NCBI RefSeq assembly: GCF_023016065.1
Contig: NZ_JALKAQ010000005.1
Location: 62,001-126,000, forward strand
DNA: 64,000 nucleotides
From: Marinobacter sp. S0848L
Lineage (GTDB): Bacteria > Pseudomonadota > Gammaproteobacteria > Pseudomonadales > Oleiphilaceae
Direction: 5' to 3'
Shown piece after piece: positions 38,442 through 46,959 of this stretch (position 1 is its first letter; each line of letters begins with the position of its first letter). Under the pieces are notes generated by a model. That model saw only the letters and a program-made list of their open reading frames with translations, was not told the DNA's origin and did not search any database. The translations under genes and the position numbers were made by a program.

Positions 38442-39194
38442 TCAGAGGTTCTGCAACAGCCGTGCCGTTGCTTCGGAATTCTCGTTGGCGGTGGACATAA
38501 CTTTCACCTGCATCTCGTATTGGCGAGACAACTGCAGATTGGAAATCATCTCTTCCACGGCATTGACGTTGGAGCTCTCCAAAAACCCGGTCGCAACGCG
38601 CATATTGGCGTCCGCGGGCTCAACCCCGCCAATCGCCTGCCCCGGCTTACGGCGGATAAACCCGTCCAAACCCTTTTCCAAAGCATCGGCGGGTGGGTTC
38701 ACCAATTTCAAACGATCAACTTCCACTAACTGATCCGGCGGGCCACCCACCGGAACAACGGAAACCGTGCCATCAGCCCCGATCAACAGGTCATCGAACG
38801 GTGGCAAAGCAACTGGGCCACCATTGCCCAGCACCAACTCGCCACTGGGCATGCGAACCAACCCATTCACATCCACCTGAAGGCTGCCACTGCGGGTGAA
38901 CACTTCTTCGCCTTGATTGTTCTGAACCGCCAACCAACCGTCGCCTTCAACCGCAACGTCGAGTTTTCGGCCGGTATCCATTAAAGCGCCAGCGGAAAGA
39001 TCGGTACCCGGGCGTTCCGTCATGGCATAGGCGCGGGTAGGATGATGCTCACCAAACACCGGCATGCTGCGGGCCTGAGCAAAATCCTTCTTGAACCCCG
39101 TGGTGTTCACGTTGGCGAGGTTATTAGCGTGGGCACGCTGGGCCAGCATGTTCTGCTTGGCGCCAGACATTCCAATGTAGAGGGCTTTATCCAT
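38442..39194 (-). CDS. flgF: Flagellar proximal rod protein FlgF
   Basis: The 250-aa protein begins MDKALYIGMSGAKQNMLAQRAHANNLANVNTTGFKKDFAQARSMPVFGE, the FlgF start. It ends with the rod helix ESSNVNAVEEMISNLQLSRQYEMQVKVMSTANENSEATARLLQNL. The start at 39194 follows AGGAG by eight bases. The SD lies in one arm of an inverted repeat in the flgE-flgF gap. It sits between flgE and flgG in the standard order. Confidence 0.96.
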   Translation of the reverse strand: MDKALYIGMSGAKQNMLAQRAHANNLANVNTTGFKKDFAQARSMPVFGEHHPTRAYAMTERPGTDLSAGALMDTGRKLDVAVEGDGWLAVQNNQGEEVFTRSGSLQVDVNGLVRMPSGELVLGNGGPVALPPFDDLLIGADGTVSVVPVGGPPDQLVEVDRLKLVNPPADALEKGLDGFIRRKPGQAIGGVEPADANMRVATGFLESSNVNAVEEMISNLQLSRQYEMQVKVMSTANENSEATARLLQNL

Positions 39195-39200
39195 GGGCAA

Positions 39201-39244
39201 ACTCCTGCCGGAATTTTGACTGTTTCCAGTCTTCCTGCAGGAGT
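39201..39244 (-). other. Inverted repeat covering the flgF ribosome site
   Basis: ACTCCTGC (39201-39208) and GCAGGAGT (39237-39244) are complementary 8-base arms in the 73-base flgE-flgF gap. In mRNA they would pair and hide the flgF Shine-Dalgarno sequence. The second arm itself contains a decoy AGGAG in the opposite orientation only. A shorter GACT/AGTC pair sits inside. Confidence 0.45.
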
Positions 39245-39267
39245 CATGCCATGTTTACTTAGACGGG

Positions 39268-41277
39268 TTAGCGGAGGTTGATGACGGTTTGGGTGACCGC
39301 GTCAGAGGTTTCAATGGTCTTGGCGTTCGCCTGATAGTTGCGCTGAGCAATGATCAGGTTGACGAGCTCGGCTGAAAGATCAACGTTGGATTCTTCAACC
39401 GAACTGGCCTTGATTGACCCCAAGGTTCCGGTATCCGGCGCACCGATCACCGGCTGTCCGGATTCAAAAGATTCAACCCAGGTGGTATCGCCTACCGGCG
39501 ACAAACCGTTGGTATTGTTAAAGGCTGCCAGCGCAACCTGCCCCAGCGCTTTGGATTGGCCATTGGTGTAGCGGGCAAAGATAACCCCTTCACCGGACAC
39601 GTCCAGCCCTGACAAACGCCCGGTTGTGTAGCCGTTTTGCTGTTGGTCATTTACACCAAAAGATGCGCCGTACTGAGTAGTATTCCCCAAGTCAATCACG
39701 AATGCCGAGGAGGTTGGGGGATCAGGGATCGGCGTAACAACGGCCTGACCTTGCCCGAGCGGGCCGTCGGCACCATTAGGATCACCGTTCGGGTCTTTGG
39801 GTACCCAGTCAGAAACAACAATTTCACCATTCGGATCACCGTTTATTGACTGCAATGTACCGTCTTCCGTGAACCTCGCTGTAAAAGGCGAGTTAGCTGT
39901 ATTCGCGACCATCTCGCCATCGATCTGCAAATAAATCGACCACTCGCTCACCCCAACTCCATTCCCCGGAGAAGGGTTCTTCACAAAAAACTGGGTAAGC
40001 TCATGGGAGTTGCCCAGACTATCGTAAATCGTTGTCGAAGTAGCGTGGTTATAAGTACGCTGATCTAGCGGATTAAACGAATTCGTAATGTCGAGTTCTC
40101 CGGCATCAAACGCATCTACGAGCAAGCTGGTGACAGTTGGATCTGCTGGATCCGTTGTCGCAACGTTCTGCACACTCCGATCGGTAGATACGCTTAGCTC
40201 ACCCGCTTTTGAATAATCAGTTTTGCCGCCGTCCCCATAACTAACCGTAAGGTTTGAACCTCGGTTTTCAATAATCCGAACGTCCTGAACCACATTGCCA
40301 GCCGCATCAAGAATCGGGTCGCCATTGCCATCCACTGCGTCAACAAGGGCGGCAGACAAAGAGGTTGTGCCTGATGAATTTATGGCTTCAACAAGCCCGG
40401 CTTTGGTTGTCACACCCGCTGTTGCTATTGGTATGTTTTGACCATCTATCGCGATTGAAAATTGAAAATCCGCACCATTCAACGCTGCTTCAAGCTGCGC
40501 AATATTATCTGCAGGCGACCCTGGTACTCCTACAGCATCCGTAGAGAAAGCAAAAGGAGTCGTTGCTGAAGATGAAACACCCGGAATGTCGTTTAGCAGC
40601 CCCGCAACCTCACGAGCGGTTATGTCGCGCGTTCCACCAGCTCCATCGCTCACTTCCCCCGGAATGGTGACAGGCTGATTTGGCCGACCATCGGCGTAAA
40701 CAACGACAAAGGTATCGCCGCCGGGTATCAATGAGCTCATCGAGACATCGCCAAGCTGAGTCACTCGTGACTCCAAAACAGACTGTCGGGAATCTAGGTT
40801 CAAGTCCGTTCTAAGATTGGTCGTCCGCCGAGGAGCAAGATTGTCTGCCTCGATTTTCAAATCACCACGAATTCCTGACATATTACCAGCGCCATCCGCC
40901 GTGTACCCCTGAACCTTCATATTCTGGTTATTAACCACGAATCCGTCTTTATCAATTCCGAACTGGCCAGCCCGTGAGTAACGGGTTTCACCGTTATTAC
41001 TCAGGATAAAAAAGCCATCGCCGCTGATGGCCATGTCCAGCCCGCTATCGGTAAAGCTGATATTGCCTTGGCCAAATGACTGCTTAACATCCTGTACCCG
41101 AACACCATCACCAATCGGGTTCGTTCCGCCACTCAAAAAGCCGTTCGCGTACAAGTCGCCGAACTGCACTTTGCTGCCTTTAAAGCCGACAGTACTGGCG
41201 TTTGCAATATTATTGCCGGTTACGTCAAGATCCACCGATGCGGCCCGCAGACCACTTAATCCTGTATTAAATGCCAT
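39268..41277 (-). CDS. flgE: Flagellar hook protein FlgE (long form)
   Basis: FlgE polymerises into the hook. The N-terminus MAFNTGLSGLRAASVDLDVTGNNIANASTVGFKGSKVQFGDLYANGF and the C-terminus SSVEESNVDLSAELVNLIIAQRNYQANAKTIETSDAVTQTVINLR carry the conserved D0/D1 regions. At 669 aa it is about 270 residues longer than E. coli FlgE (402). The excess lies in the exposed central part (about residues 160-480), which is rich in G, D, T and S. The DNA there looks slightly more A+T-rich. Long FlgE occurs in several marine gammaproteobacteria. It is located between flgD and flgF. Confidence 0.96.
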   Translation of the reverse strand: MAFNTGLSGLRAASVDLDVTGNNIANASTVGFKGSKVQFGDLYANGFLSGGTNPIGDGVRVQDVKQSFGQGNISFTDSGLDMAISGDGFFILSNNGETRYSRAGQFGIDKDGFVVNNQNMKVQGYTADGAGNMSGIRGDLKIEADNLAPRRTTNLRTDLNLDSRQSVLESRVTQLGDVSMSSLIPGGDTFVVVYADGRPNQPVTIPGEVSDGAGGTRDITAREVAGLLNDIPGVSSSATTPFAFSTDAVGVPGSPADNIAQLEAALNGADFQFSIAIDGQNIPIATAGVTTKAGLVEAINSSGTTSLSAALVDAVDGNGDPILDAAGNVVQDVRIIENRGSNLTVSYGDGGKTDYSKAGELSVSTDRSVQNVATTDPADPTVTSLLVDAFDAGELDITNSFNPLDQRTYNHATSTTIYDSLGNSHELTQFFVKNPSPGNGVGVSEWSIYLQIDGEMVANTANSPFTARFTEDGTLQSINGDPNGEIVVSDWVPKDPNGDPNGADGPLGQGQAVVTPIPDPPTSSAFVIDLGNTTQYGASFGVNDQQQNGYTTGRLSGLDVSGEGVIFARYTNGQSKALGQVALAAFNNTNGLSPVGDTTWVESFESGQPVIGAPDTGTLGSIKASSVEESNVDLSAELVNLIIAQRNYQANAKTIETSDAVTQTVINLR

Positions 41278-41305
41278 GACTTATACCTCCTGGTCCGACA
41301 CCGGT

Positions 41306-41986
41306 TCAGTTAATTTGTTTTACATCCGACAGGGCAATGGAGCCCATGCCGGCGAGATTCAATGTGATAGAGCCACCGTTGTTCAGAGACACACTGTCTA
41401 CGTTCGCGCTGACCATGGTACCCAACTGCTGCGGCCCGGATGGGTAACTACCCTGTGCAACAATTTGGTAAGGGCCTTGCGGCAAAGCATTGCCGTTGCC
41501 GTCTTGGCCGTCCCAACGGAAGGACACCACGCCGGCCTGACTGGCCCCCATATCGATCTGTCGTACAAGCTCTCCCGACTGATTCATTACAGACAATCGC
41601 AAGCCACCGGTAGAGGCTGGAACGTCGATAGTGCCGGTCACTTCACCCTCTGCGCCGAGAATGCCCACGCTAGAAGGTGCAAGAACCGTTTTTCCCACCA
41701 TCGCGGAGGCCTGCAACGCCTGACTTGAACGGAACTGGCCAGCCACTTCATCCACCGTACCGGTGAGGTTCTGCATCTCTTCCAAGGAGCTGAACTGAGC
41801 CAACTGGGAGATGAAGTCACCATTGTCTTGCGGCTCCAGCGGGTTCTGGTTTTTCATCTGCGCCAGCATTAGTTCCATGAAGGCATCTTTACCAAGCTCG
41901 CTACCACCCTGAGCCTTACTGTCCTGCTGTACCCGATACTGGCCCAGCACATCGGCGGCAGACGCTGAATTTACTGCACTCATCAT
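41306..41986 (-). CDS. flgD: Flagellar hook cap / assembly protein FlgD
   Basis: FlgD caps the growing hook so that FlgE can polymerise. The 226-aa protein has the N-terminal signature LGKDAFMELMLAQMKNQNPLEPQDNGDFISQLAQFSSLEEMQNL (about residues 27-70). A C-terminal FLG-type immunoglobulin-like/Tudor region follows, with VSFRWDGQDGNGNALPQGPYQIVAQG. It sits between flgC and flgE in the standard order. The ATG has a nearby GGAG ribosome site (AGGAGAGAAT). Confidence 0.95.
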   Translation of the reverse strand: MMSAVNSASAADVLGQYRVQQDSKAQGGSELGKDAFMELMLAQMKNQNPLEPQDNGDFISQLAQFSSLEEMQNLTGTVDEVAGQFRSSQALQASAMVGKTVLAPSSVGILGAEGEVTGTIDVPASTGGLRLSVMNQSGELVRQIDMGASQAGVVSFRWDGQDGNGNALPQGPYQIVAQGSYPSGPQQLGTMVSANVDSVSLNNGGSITLNLAGMGSIALSDVKQIN

Positions 41987-42001
41987 TCTCTCCTCGCCCT
42001 G

Positions 42002-42451
42002 TTACTGCTGACCCAGCGTCAAGATACGCTGCATCATGGATTTCGCGGTGTTCATCACGTCTACGTTCATCTGAAAGCTGCGCGATGACGACATCATGTC
42101 GGCCATTTCTTCAACCACGTTTACGTTTGGATAGAAAACGTACCCGTCTTCATTCGCTGCCGGGTGGTTGGGCTCGTAGCGCATTTGCAACTCAGCATCA
42201 CTCTCAACAATTCCTTCAACCCGCACTCCAGCACCTGCTCCGTCTTGCGCGGCGGTGCCAAACGTCTGTTGATCGGGATTCAACATGGATTGCTGAATCG
42301 CCGCGAACACCGGTTTGCGCGCACGATAGGTGCCTTCCGTGCTGGAACTGGCAGTTTCAGCATTGGCAATGTTCGAGGCGGTAGTGTTCAGCCGCAGGGA
42401 CTGTGCGGTCATGCCTGAACCCGCAATGTCGAAAATATTACCCAGTGACAT
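42002..42451 (-). CDS. flgC: Flagellar proximal rod protein FlgC
   Basis: The 149-aa protein starts MSLGNIFDIAGSGMTAQSLRLNTTASNIANAETASSSTEGTYRARKPVF and ends EMADMMSSSRSFQMNVDVMNTAKSMMQRILTLGQ, both diagnostic of FlgC. The start at 42451 follows AAGGAGA. An upstream in-frame start at 42466 would add five residues without support. It lies 32 bases after flgB. Confidence 0.96.
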   Translation of the reverse strand: MSLGNIFDIAGSGMTAQSLRLNTTASNIANAETASSSTEGTYRARKPVFAAIQQSMLNPDQQTFGTAAQDGAGAGVRVEGIVESDAELQMRYEPNHPAANEDGYVFYPNVNVVEEMADMMSSSRSFQMNVDVMNTAKSMMQRILTLGQQ

Positions 42452-42483
42452 GACTGTCTCCTTCAATCAAAAATGGCTGCGGC

Positions 42484-42885
42484 TTATTCACCTTTCAGGG
42501 CTTTGGTGAGTCCTGAAAACTTGCTGCTGAGAAACTGGAAGCTGGCTTGATAGTCCATGGCATTACGCATGAAACGGGATTGTTCCTGCTGCGCATCCAC
42601 GGTATTACCATCAACCGAGGGTTGGTGAGGGTTGCGGTACAGCAACTCACCGTCGGCTCCGCCTGTACCGGAAGCGTCTATGTGTGAGCTGTGGGTAGTG
42701 GCCATCTGTACACCGCTCATTTCATTCTGGGCTTTCTGCATCATGGCGCGGAAGTCGATGTCCCGCGCTTTGTAGCCCGGGGTATCGGCATTCGCCAGAT
42801 TATTGGCCAACACTTCTGCACGCTTGACGCGGCCTTGAAGCGCCTGCTCATGAATACCCAATGCGCTATCGAATGAAATTGCCAT
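42484..42885 (-). CDS. flgB: Flagellar proximal rod protein FlgB
   Basis: The 133-aa protein begins MAISFDSALGIHEQALQGRVKRAEVLANNLANADTPGYKARDIDF with the rod signature LANNLANADTPGYKARD. It ends with a helix ending in FLSSKFSGLTKALKGE. The ATG at 42885 follows CTGGAGG. A longer reading to 43077 includes 64 residues without flagellar character and crosses the promoter, so it is rejected. As first gene of flgBCDEFGHIJKL it is led by a sigma54-type promoter. Confidence 0.96.
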   Translation of the reverse strand: MAISFDSALGIHEQALQGRVKRAEVLANNLANADTPGYKARDIDFRAMMQKAQNEMSGVQMATTHSSHIDASGTGGADGELLYRNPHQPSVDGNTVDAQQEQSRFMRNAMDYQASFQFLSSKFSGLTKALKGE

Positions 42886-42957
42886 CACTGCCTCCAGAAA
42901 TCTGCTCCGGCTTTGGATCACTCTGTGATTGCCGGTTTTGCGTTCTGGAGGAGATAA

Positions 42958-42973
42958 AGCAAGCGGAATGCCA
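42958..42973 (-). promoter_or_regulatory. Sigma54 (RpoN) promoter of the flgB operon
   Basis: The minus strand reads TGGCAT-TCCGC-TTGCT, matching the sigma54 consensus TGGCAC-N5-TTGCW at all positions but one. It lies about 75 bases upstream of the flgB start. Flagellar class II/III genes in Pseudomonas and Vibrio relatives depend on RpoN with FleQ or FleR-type activators. Confidence 0.75.
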
Positions 42974-42978
42974 AAACC

Positions 42979-43004
42979 AAAAAAGCCTGCAAAAATGAAG
43001 GCTT
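42979..43004 (-). terminator. Terminator downstream of the nitroreductase gene
   Basis: On the minus strand AAGCCT and AGGCTT form a 6-bp stem with a 10-base loop, followed by TTTT. It would end the nitroreductase transcript just before the sigma54 promoter. Confidence 0.5.
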
Positions 43005-43105
43005 CATGAGGTATTGAGAGGTGGTTTTGAGCCTGATTGAACCGGCAATACGGTTTCAGGTTAACCAAAGGCGGCAAGCTGTTTCCTCACTCTGCCGCCC
43101 CATAG

Positions 43106-43687
43106 TCACAAGTTCCAGGGGCGGGACTGATCGGGCCCTAACCACTCCTCAACGAACTCGCTGCTCGAAGGTCTTGGAACCGGAGGCTTATGGGATGAAA
43201 TTGTGCCTGTATAAAGAAAGCCGGTTATAATCTCATCCTCCGCCAAACCAAGCCCCTCACGCACGGAAGAGTCGTAGGCGAACGCACCCGAACGCCACAT
43301 AATGCCGTAACCTGCATCTGACAATGCCAGCGACAAAAAAGACATTCCCGAAGCTGCGGACATGACCTGTTCGATATCCGGAACCTTTTTATGGGGCTTT
43401 GGCGACGCGATACCCACAATCACCATGGGTGCACGTAGCGGTGCCTTTCTGGCGTTTTCCCGGGCCTTTTCGGTGGCACCCACTCCGCAAGACTGCGCAA
43501 ACAGATCCCCAAGCGCCGCCAGTGCGACGCCCTCAATAACGAGATATCGCCACGGGCGCAGTAGCGCATGATCAGGCGCTCGTGCTGCGCACTGGAGCGC
43601 CTGATCAACCACATCCCGGGGCGGAGCTGGTGCTTCTAACCGCGGCTCTGACGAGCGCTCCATAAGAAACTGGGTAATAGAACTCAT
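43106..43687 (-). CDS. Nitroreductase family protein (YdjA-like)
   Basis: A flavin (FMN) oxidoreductase of 193 aa. The N-terminal RSSEPRLEAPAPPRDVVDQALQCAARAPDHALLRPWRYLVIEG matches the compact YdjA-type nitroreductases with their RAPDHALLRPWRF motif. Later blocks are SAASGMSFLSLALSDAGYGIMWRSGAFAYD (about 110-138) and DEIITGFLYTGT. The substrate is unknown; family members reduce nitroaromatics or quinones with NAD(P)H. It is transcribed towards the flg operon but separated from it by a terminator. It is divergent from the adenylate cyclase gene with a 212-base gap in which I see no further gene. Confidence 0.88.
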   Translation of the reverse strand: MSSITQFLMERSSEPRLEAPAPPRDVVDQALQCAARAPDHALLRPWRYLVIEGVALAALGDLFAQSCGVGATEKARENARKAPLRAPMVIVGIASPKPHKKVPDIEQVMSAASGMSFLSLALSDAGYGIMWRSGAFAYDSSVREGLGLAEDEIITGFLYTGTISSHKPPVPRPSSSEFVEEWLGPDQSRPWNL

Positions 43688-43899
43688 ATCTTCTCGCTTG
43701 TTTATACAAGTATGTGCAAAATCGTTCTGTCTGTTGACCTGGGTTAATTGTGACTAATACTTAATGCTGTTAACCTTTAGTCGCAAATACTATCAATAAA
43801 AACTTTTGGCACTCACCATGAGCTACACTCAATTAAATTACAGCGCTGAAAAACAGGACGTTTCTACGTTCAGCGTGGCCGTATGGGTGCACCAGTAAG

Positions 43900-45339
43900 A
43901 TGATGAGTGCTCCGGCTGAGCTTCGCAACGTTTCCGCCAATTCCGGCAAGGTTTCGTTAAACGACCCCTACGATAACACGGTCGTCATTCCGCCGATGCC
44001 AGACTACAGTGGGCGCATTCTGGCCTACACATCCACCTCCCTTGTAATCGCCACAGGCGTTTTTCAGGACTGTTTCGCGCACTGGCTTTTATGGCTCGTG
44101 GCTACGGGTATGGTTTGGCCCCACGTTGCCCACTACATCTCGCGCCGCACGTTCCTGAAAAACTCGCCGCGCATTCGTCAGAAAATGCTACTTCTGGACT
44201 GCGTTTCCGGCGGCTCTTTAATCGGGGCTATGGGCCTGGTTGCTATTCCCACCACCGCGATAGTTCTCATGCTGATGTTCAGTTGCCTGATTGTCGGCGG
44301 CGTACGCCAATGGCTTATTGGTACCGCCCTGACCGGCGCTTCGCTGGCCGCTACCGTTGCGGCTCTGGGTACCGCGGATAATCTGCAGGCCCCGCTTCTG
44401 ACAAGCGTGATCGCCGTAGTGGCAACCGGTGTATATATTTGTGTGACAGCCTACTACTCTCACGTTCAGGCAAGAGCTCTGCTCTACGCCAAAACCCAGA
44501 TCCAGAACCAGCGGGAGCAATCCATTGCGCTGTCCCACAAACTGTCCAAATACCTGTCTCCGCAGGTCTGGCAATCCATTTTTACCGGCGAACGTGATGT
44601 TCGGCTTGAAACTCAGCGCAAGAAGCTGGCGGTATTCTTTTCCGATATCAAAGGCTTCACAGAACTGTCTGAAGAAATGGAGCCCGAGGCGCTTACCGAA
44701 CTTCTGAATCACTACTTTAACGAAATGTCGCAAGTGGCACTGCGCTACGGCGGCACCATCGACAAATTCGTTGGCGATTCCATCATGGTGTTTTTCGGGG
44801 ACCCAACCAGTCGCGGCCAGCGCGAAGATGCGTTTGCGTGTGTATCTATGGCCATCGACATGCGCAAACACATGAAAATCATGCGGCAAAAATGGCGTAG
44901 TCAGGGCATCAAAACCCCTCTGGAAATTCGCATGGGCATCAGCACTGGCTACACCACGGTGGGTAACTTCGGTGCCGAGAATCGCATGGATTACACCATT
45001 ATCGGTAAAGAAGTGAATCTGGCCAGCCGGCTCGAGTCCTTGGCCGAAGCTGGCGAGATTCTGATTTCATATGAGACGTTTTCACTAATCAAAGACCGCA
45101 TCATGTGCCGGGACAAAGGCGAAATCACGGTAAAAGGCTTCGGCAAACCGGTACCTATTTACGAAGTGGTCGATTTCCGCCGTGACATGGGGCCGAACCG
45201 CAGCTTCCTGGAACACGAACACAGTGGCTTTGCCATGTATCTGGATTCAGACAAAATCACGGATCGTGAGCGCACTGCCATTCTCACGGCGCTCGAAGAT
45301 GCGGCTGATCGCCTTCGCCAGGAAGACGAAACAGAATAA
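43900..45339 (+). CDS. cyaB: Class III adenylate cyclase with MASE2 membrane domain (CyaB type)
   Basis: The 479-aa protein has an N-terminal MASE2 sensor of about six transmembrane helices (residues 38-190, with the MVWPHVAHYISRR and LLDCVSGG motifs). A short coiled linker and a class III cyclase domain (about 240-425) follow. The catalytic metal aspartates are in FFSDIKGFT and FVGDSIMVFFGDP. The adenine-selecting Lys is in TIDKFVGD, its Asp/Thr partner is in MDYTIIGKEVNLASRLES, and the transition-state Asn and Arg lie in that last block. This architecture matches P. aeruginosa CyaB, which makes cAMP for Vfr. A tail of about 50 residues is less conserved. Its ligand is unknown. It ends 9 bases before the convergent queF stop. 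Confidence 0.92.
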   Translation: MMSAPAELRNVSANSGKVSLNDPYDNTVVIPPMPDYSGRILAYTSTSLVIATGVFQDCFAHWLLWLVATGMVWPHVAHYISRRTFLKNSPRIRQKMLLLDCVSGGSLIGAMGLVAIPTTAIVLMLMFSCLIVGGVRQWLIGTALTGASLAATVAALGTADNLQAPLLTSVIAVVATGVYICVTAYYSHVQARALLYAKTQIQNQREQSIALSHKLSKYLSPQVWQSIFTGERDVRLETQRKKLAVFFSDIKGFTELSEEMEPEALTELLNHYFNEMSQVALRYGGTIDKFVGDSIMVFFGDPTSRGQREDAFACVSMAIDMRKHMKIMRQKWRSQGIKTPLEIRMGISTGYTTVGNFGAENRMDYTIIGKEVNLASRLESLAEAGEILISYETFSLIKDRIMCRDKGEITVKGFGKPVPIYEVVDFRRDMGPNRSFLEHEHSGFAMYLDSDKITDRERTAILTALEDAADRLRQEDETE

Positions 45340-45347
45340 CTCTCGCT

Positions 45348-46166
45348 TTACTGCCGAACCAATCTGGGCCCTAATCCATCTTGTGGACTGGTACTTCTCC
45401 AAGGGTTGATATCCAACCCGCCCCGGCGAGTGTAGCGCGCGCACACCATCAACTCCGAAGGTTTACACCGCTGCATCAAATCGGTGAAAACGGTTTCTAC
45501 GCAGTGTTCATGGAAGTCCTGCTTCTGCCTAAAACTGATGATGTAGCGAAGCAGTCCGGCTCGATCAATCGCGGCGCCCGTGTAGCGTATAAAGATTGTT
45601 GCCCAATCCGGTTGCCCCGTTACCGGGCAATTACTCTTCAACAAATGAGAGCACAGCCCCTCCGTCACTTCAGGGCCATTGGCTGACAACGAATCCGGCG
45701 CGTACTCGTAGACAACCTCGTCCACCGCTTCGTTATCAACCAGCTCGCAGCCTTCAGGCCGCCCCACTGCTTCGGCGGTTTCGTCAACACTGCGCATCTG
45801 CACGTGAACCGCACCACCACATACCTTAGACAAGTCTCGAGTAATTGTCTCGGCGACTTGCTTTTCCGACGAAAAAACATGTTGATTCAGCGAGTTGACG
45901 TACAGTTTTAACGATTTACTTTCAACAATTGAAGGAGATGCAGCAGGAAAGCGAATCTCCGCCCAAGCCACCACCGGGACACCGCCCGGACGTAACCAAG
46001 ACAGCTCCCACGCCTGCCACATGTCTTCCCCAAACCAGGGCCAGCGCCCATCCTCAAGTCCGATACGACGTCGGTTTTCTTCCCGGGCCACCGGAAACAA
46101 CAGCGAAGGATCGTACTGATCCGGGTAATCGCTGGATTTGCCCAGCGGTGCGTTATCAAGTGCCAT
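45348..46166 (-). CDS. queF: NADPH-dependent 7-cyano-7-deazaguanine reductase QueF
   Basis: QueF reduces preQ0 to preQ1, the substrate that Tgt inserts into tRNA. The 272-aa protein is the long, bimodular form. The catalytic thioimide Cys is in LKSNCPVTGQPDWATIFIRY (about residue 180). Other blocks are FHEHCVETVFTDLMQRCKPSELMVCARYTRRGGLDINPWRS and, in the N-terminal module, ESKSLKLYVNSLN. The start at 46166 (MALDNAPLGKSSDYPDQYDPSLLFP) fits the family; an open frame continues upstream into the exporter gene. Its stop is near that of convergent cyaB. Confidence 0.95.
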   Translation of the reverse strand: MALDNAPLGKSSDYPDQYDPSLLFPVAREENRRRIGLEDGRWPWFGEDMWQAWELSWLRPGGVPVVAWAEIRFPAASPSIVESKSLKLYVNSLNQHVFSSEKQVAETITRDLSKVCGGAVHVQMRSVDETAEAVGRPEGCELVDNEAVDEVVYEYAPDSLSANGPEVTEGLCSHLLKSNCPVTGQPDWATIFIRYTGAAIDRAGLLRYIISFRQKQDFHEHCVETVFTDLMQRCKPSELMVCARYTRRGGLDINPWRSTSPQDGLGPRLVRQ

Positions 46167-46185
46167 ATCAGTTACCGGAACCCTT

Positions 46186-46959
46186 TTAGTGTCGAATGCC
46201 TTTGCCACGCGCCAACATGCGCAGTGCAATGGCCGAAAGCAAAACAATAAAGACCAGAATCATACCAAGCGAAACGAACGGATTAACATCCGAAACACCC
46301 AGTATGCCGTACCGGAAACCGTTCACCATATACAGAATGGGATTGGCTAAGGACACGTTCTGCCAAAACTCTGGCAACAAATCGATGCTGTAAAACACGC
46401 CACCCAGATAGGTCAACGGTGTGAGCACAAACGTTGGCACGATGGAGATATCATCAAACTTGGTCGCCAGCATGGCATTGATAAATCCCCCCAACGAAAA
46501 CAATGCGGAGGTCAGAAACACCGTAATGATCACCATCGGCAAGTTATGGATGGCCAGTTGCGTAAAGGCCAGCGATAACAGGGTAACGATCAGCCCGATA
46601 ATCAGGCCTCGGGACATACCGCCCACCACGTAGCCAGCGAGAATGGTCCAGTTCGGTACCGGCGACACCAACAACTCTTCAATACTGCGCTGAAACTTCA
46701 TCGAAAAGAACGACGACACCACGTTCGCGTAGGAGCTCGTAATGACCGACATCATGATCAACCCGGGAACAATGAACTGCATGTAGTCGAAACCGCCCAT
46801 ATCCCCAATGCGGGAGCCGATCAGGTTACCGAAAATAATGAAGTACAGGGTCATAGTGACCGCAGGTGGCAACAAGGTTTGCGGCCAAATCCGCGTAAAC
46901 CGGCGAATCTCACGCAGAACAATGGTTTGAAACGCCGTCCAAAGAGCCAGAGGTGTCAT
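46186..46959 (-). CDS. ABC-2 type exporter permease (YadH-like)
   Basis: The membrane partner of the adjacent ATPase, 257 aa with six predicted helices. It starts FQTIVLREIRRFTRIWPQTLLPPAVTMTLYFIIFGNLIG, characteristic of the YadH subgroup of ABC-2 permeases. Helices span about residues 28-48, 60-85, 105-135, 143-165, 175-195 and 225-245. The motif FVLTPLTYLGGVFYSIDLLPEFWQ is well conserved in the family. Its ATG overlaps the ATPase stop by four bases. The substrate is unknown; the queF neighbour does not explain it. Confidence 0.9.
   Translation of the reverse strand: MTPLALWTAFQTIVLREIRRFTRIWPQTLLPPAVTMTLYFIIFGNLIGSRIGDMGGFDYMQFIVPGLIMMSVITSSYANVVSSFFSMKFQRSIEELLVSPVPNWTILAGYVVGGMSRGLIIGLIVTLLSLAFTQLAIHNLPMVIITVFLTSALFSLGGFINAMLATKFDDISIVPTFVLTPLTYLGGVFYSIDLLPEFWQNVSLANPILYMVNGFRYGILGVSDVNPFVSLGMILVFIVLLSAIALRMLARGKGIRH

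Noticed and set aside
42886-43077. Extension of flgB by 64 codons to an upstream ATG
   Set aside because: It would cross the sigma54 promoter and terminator, and the added residues do not resemble FlgB.
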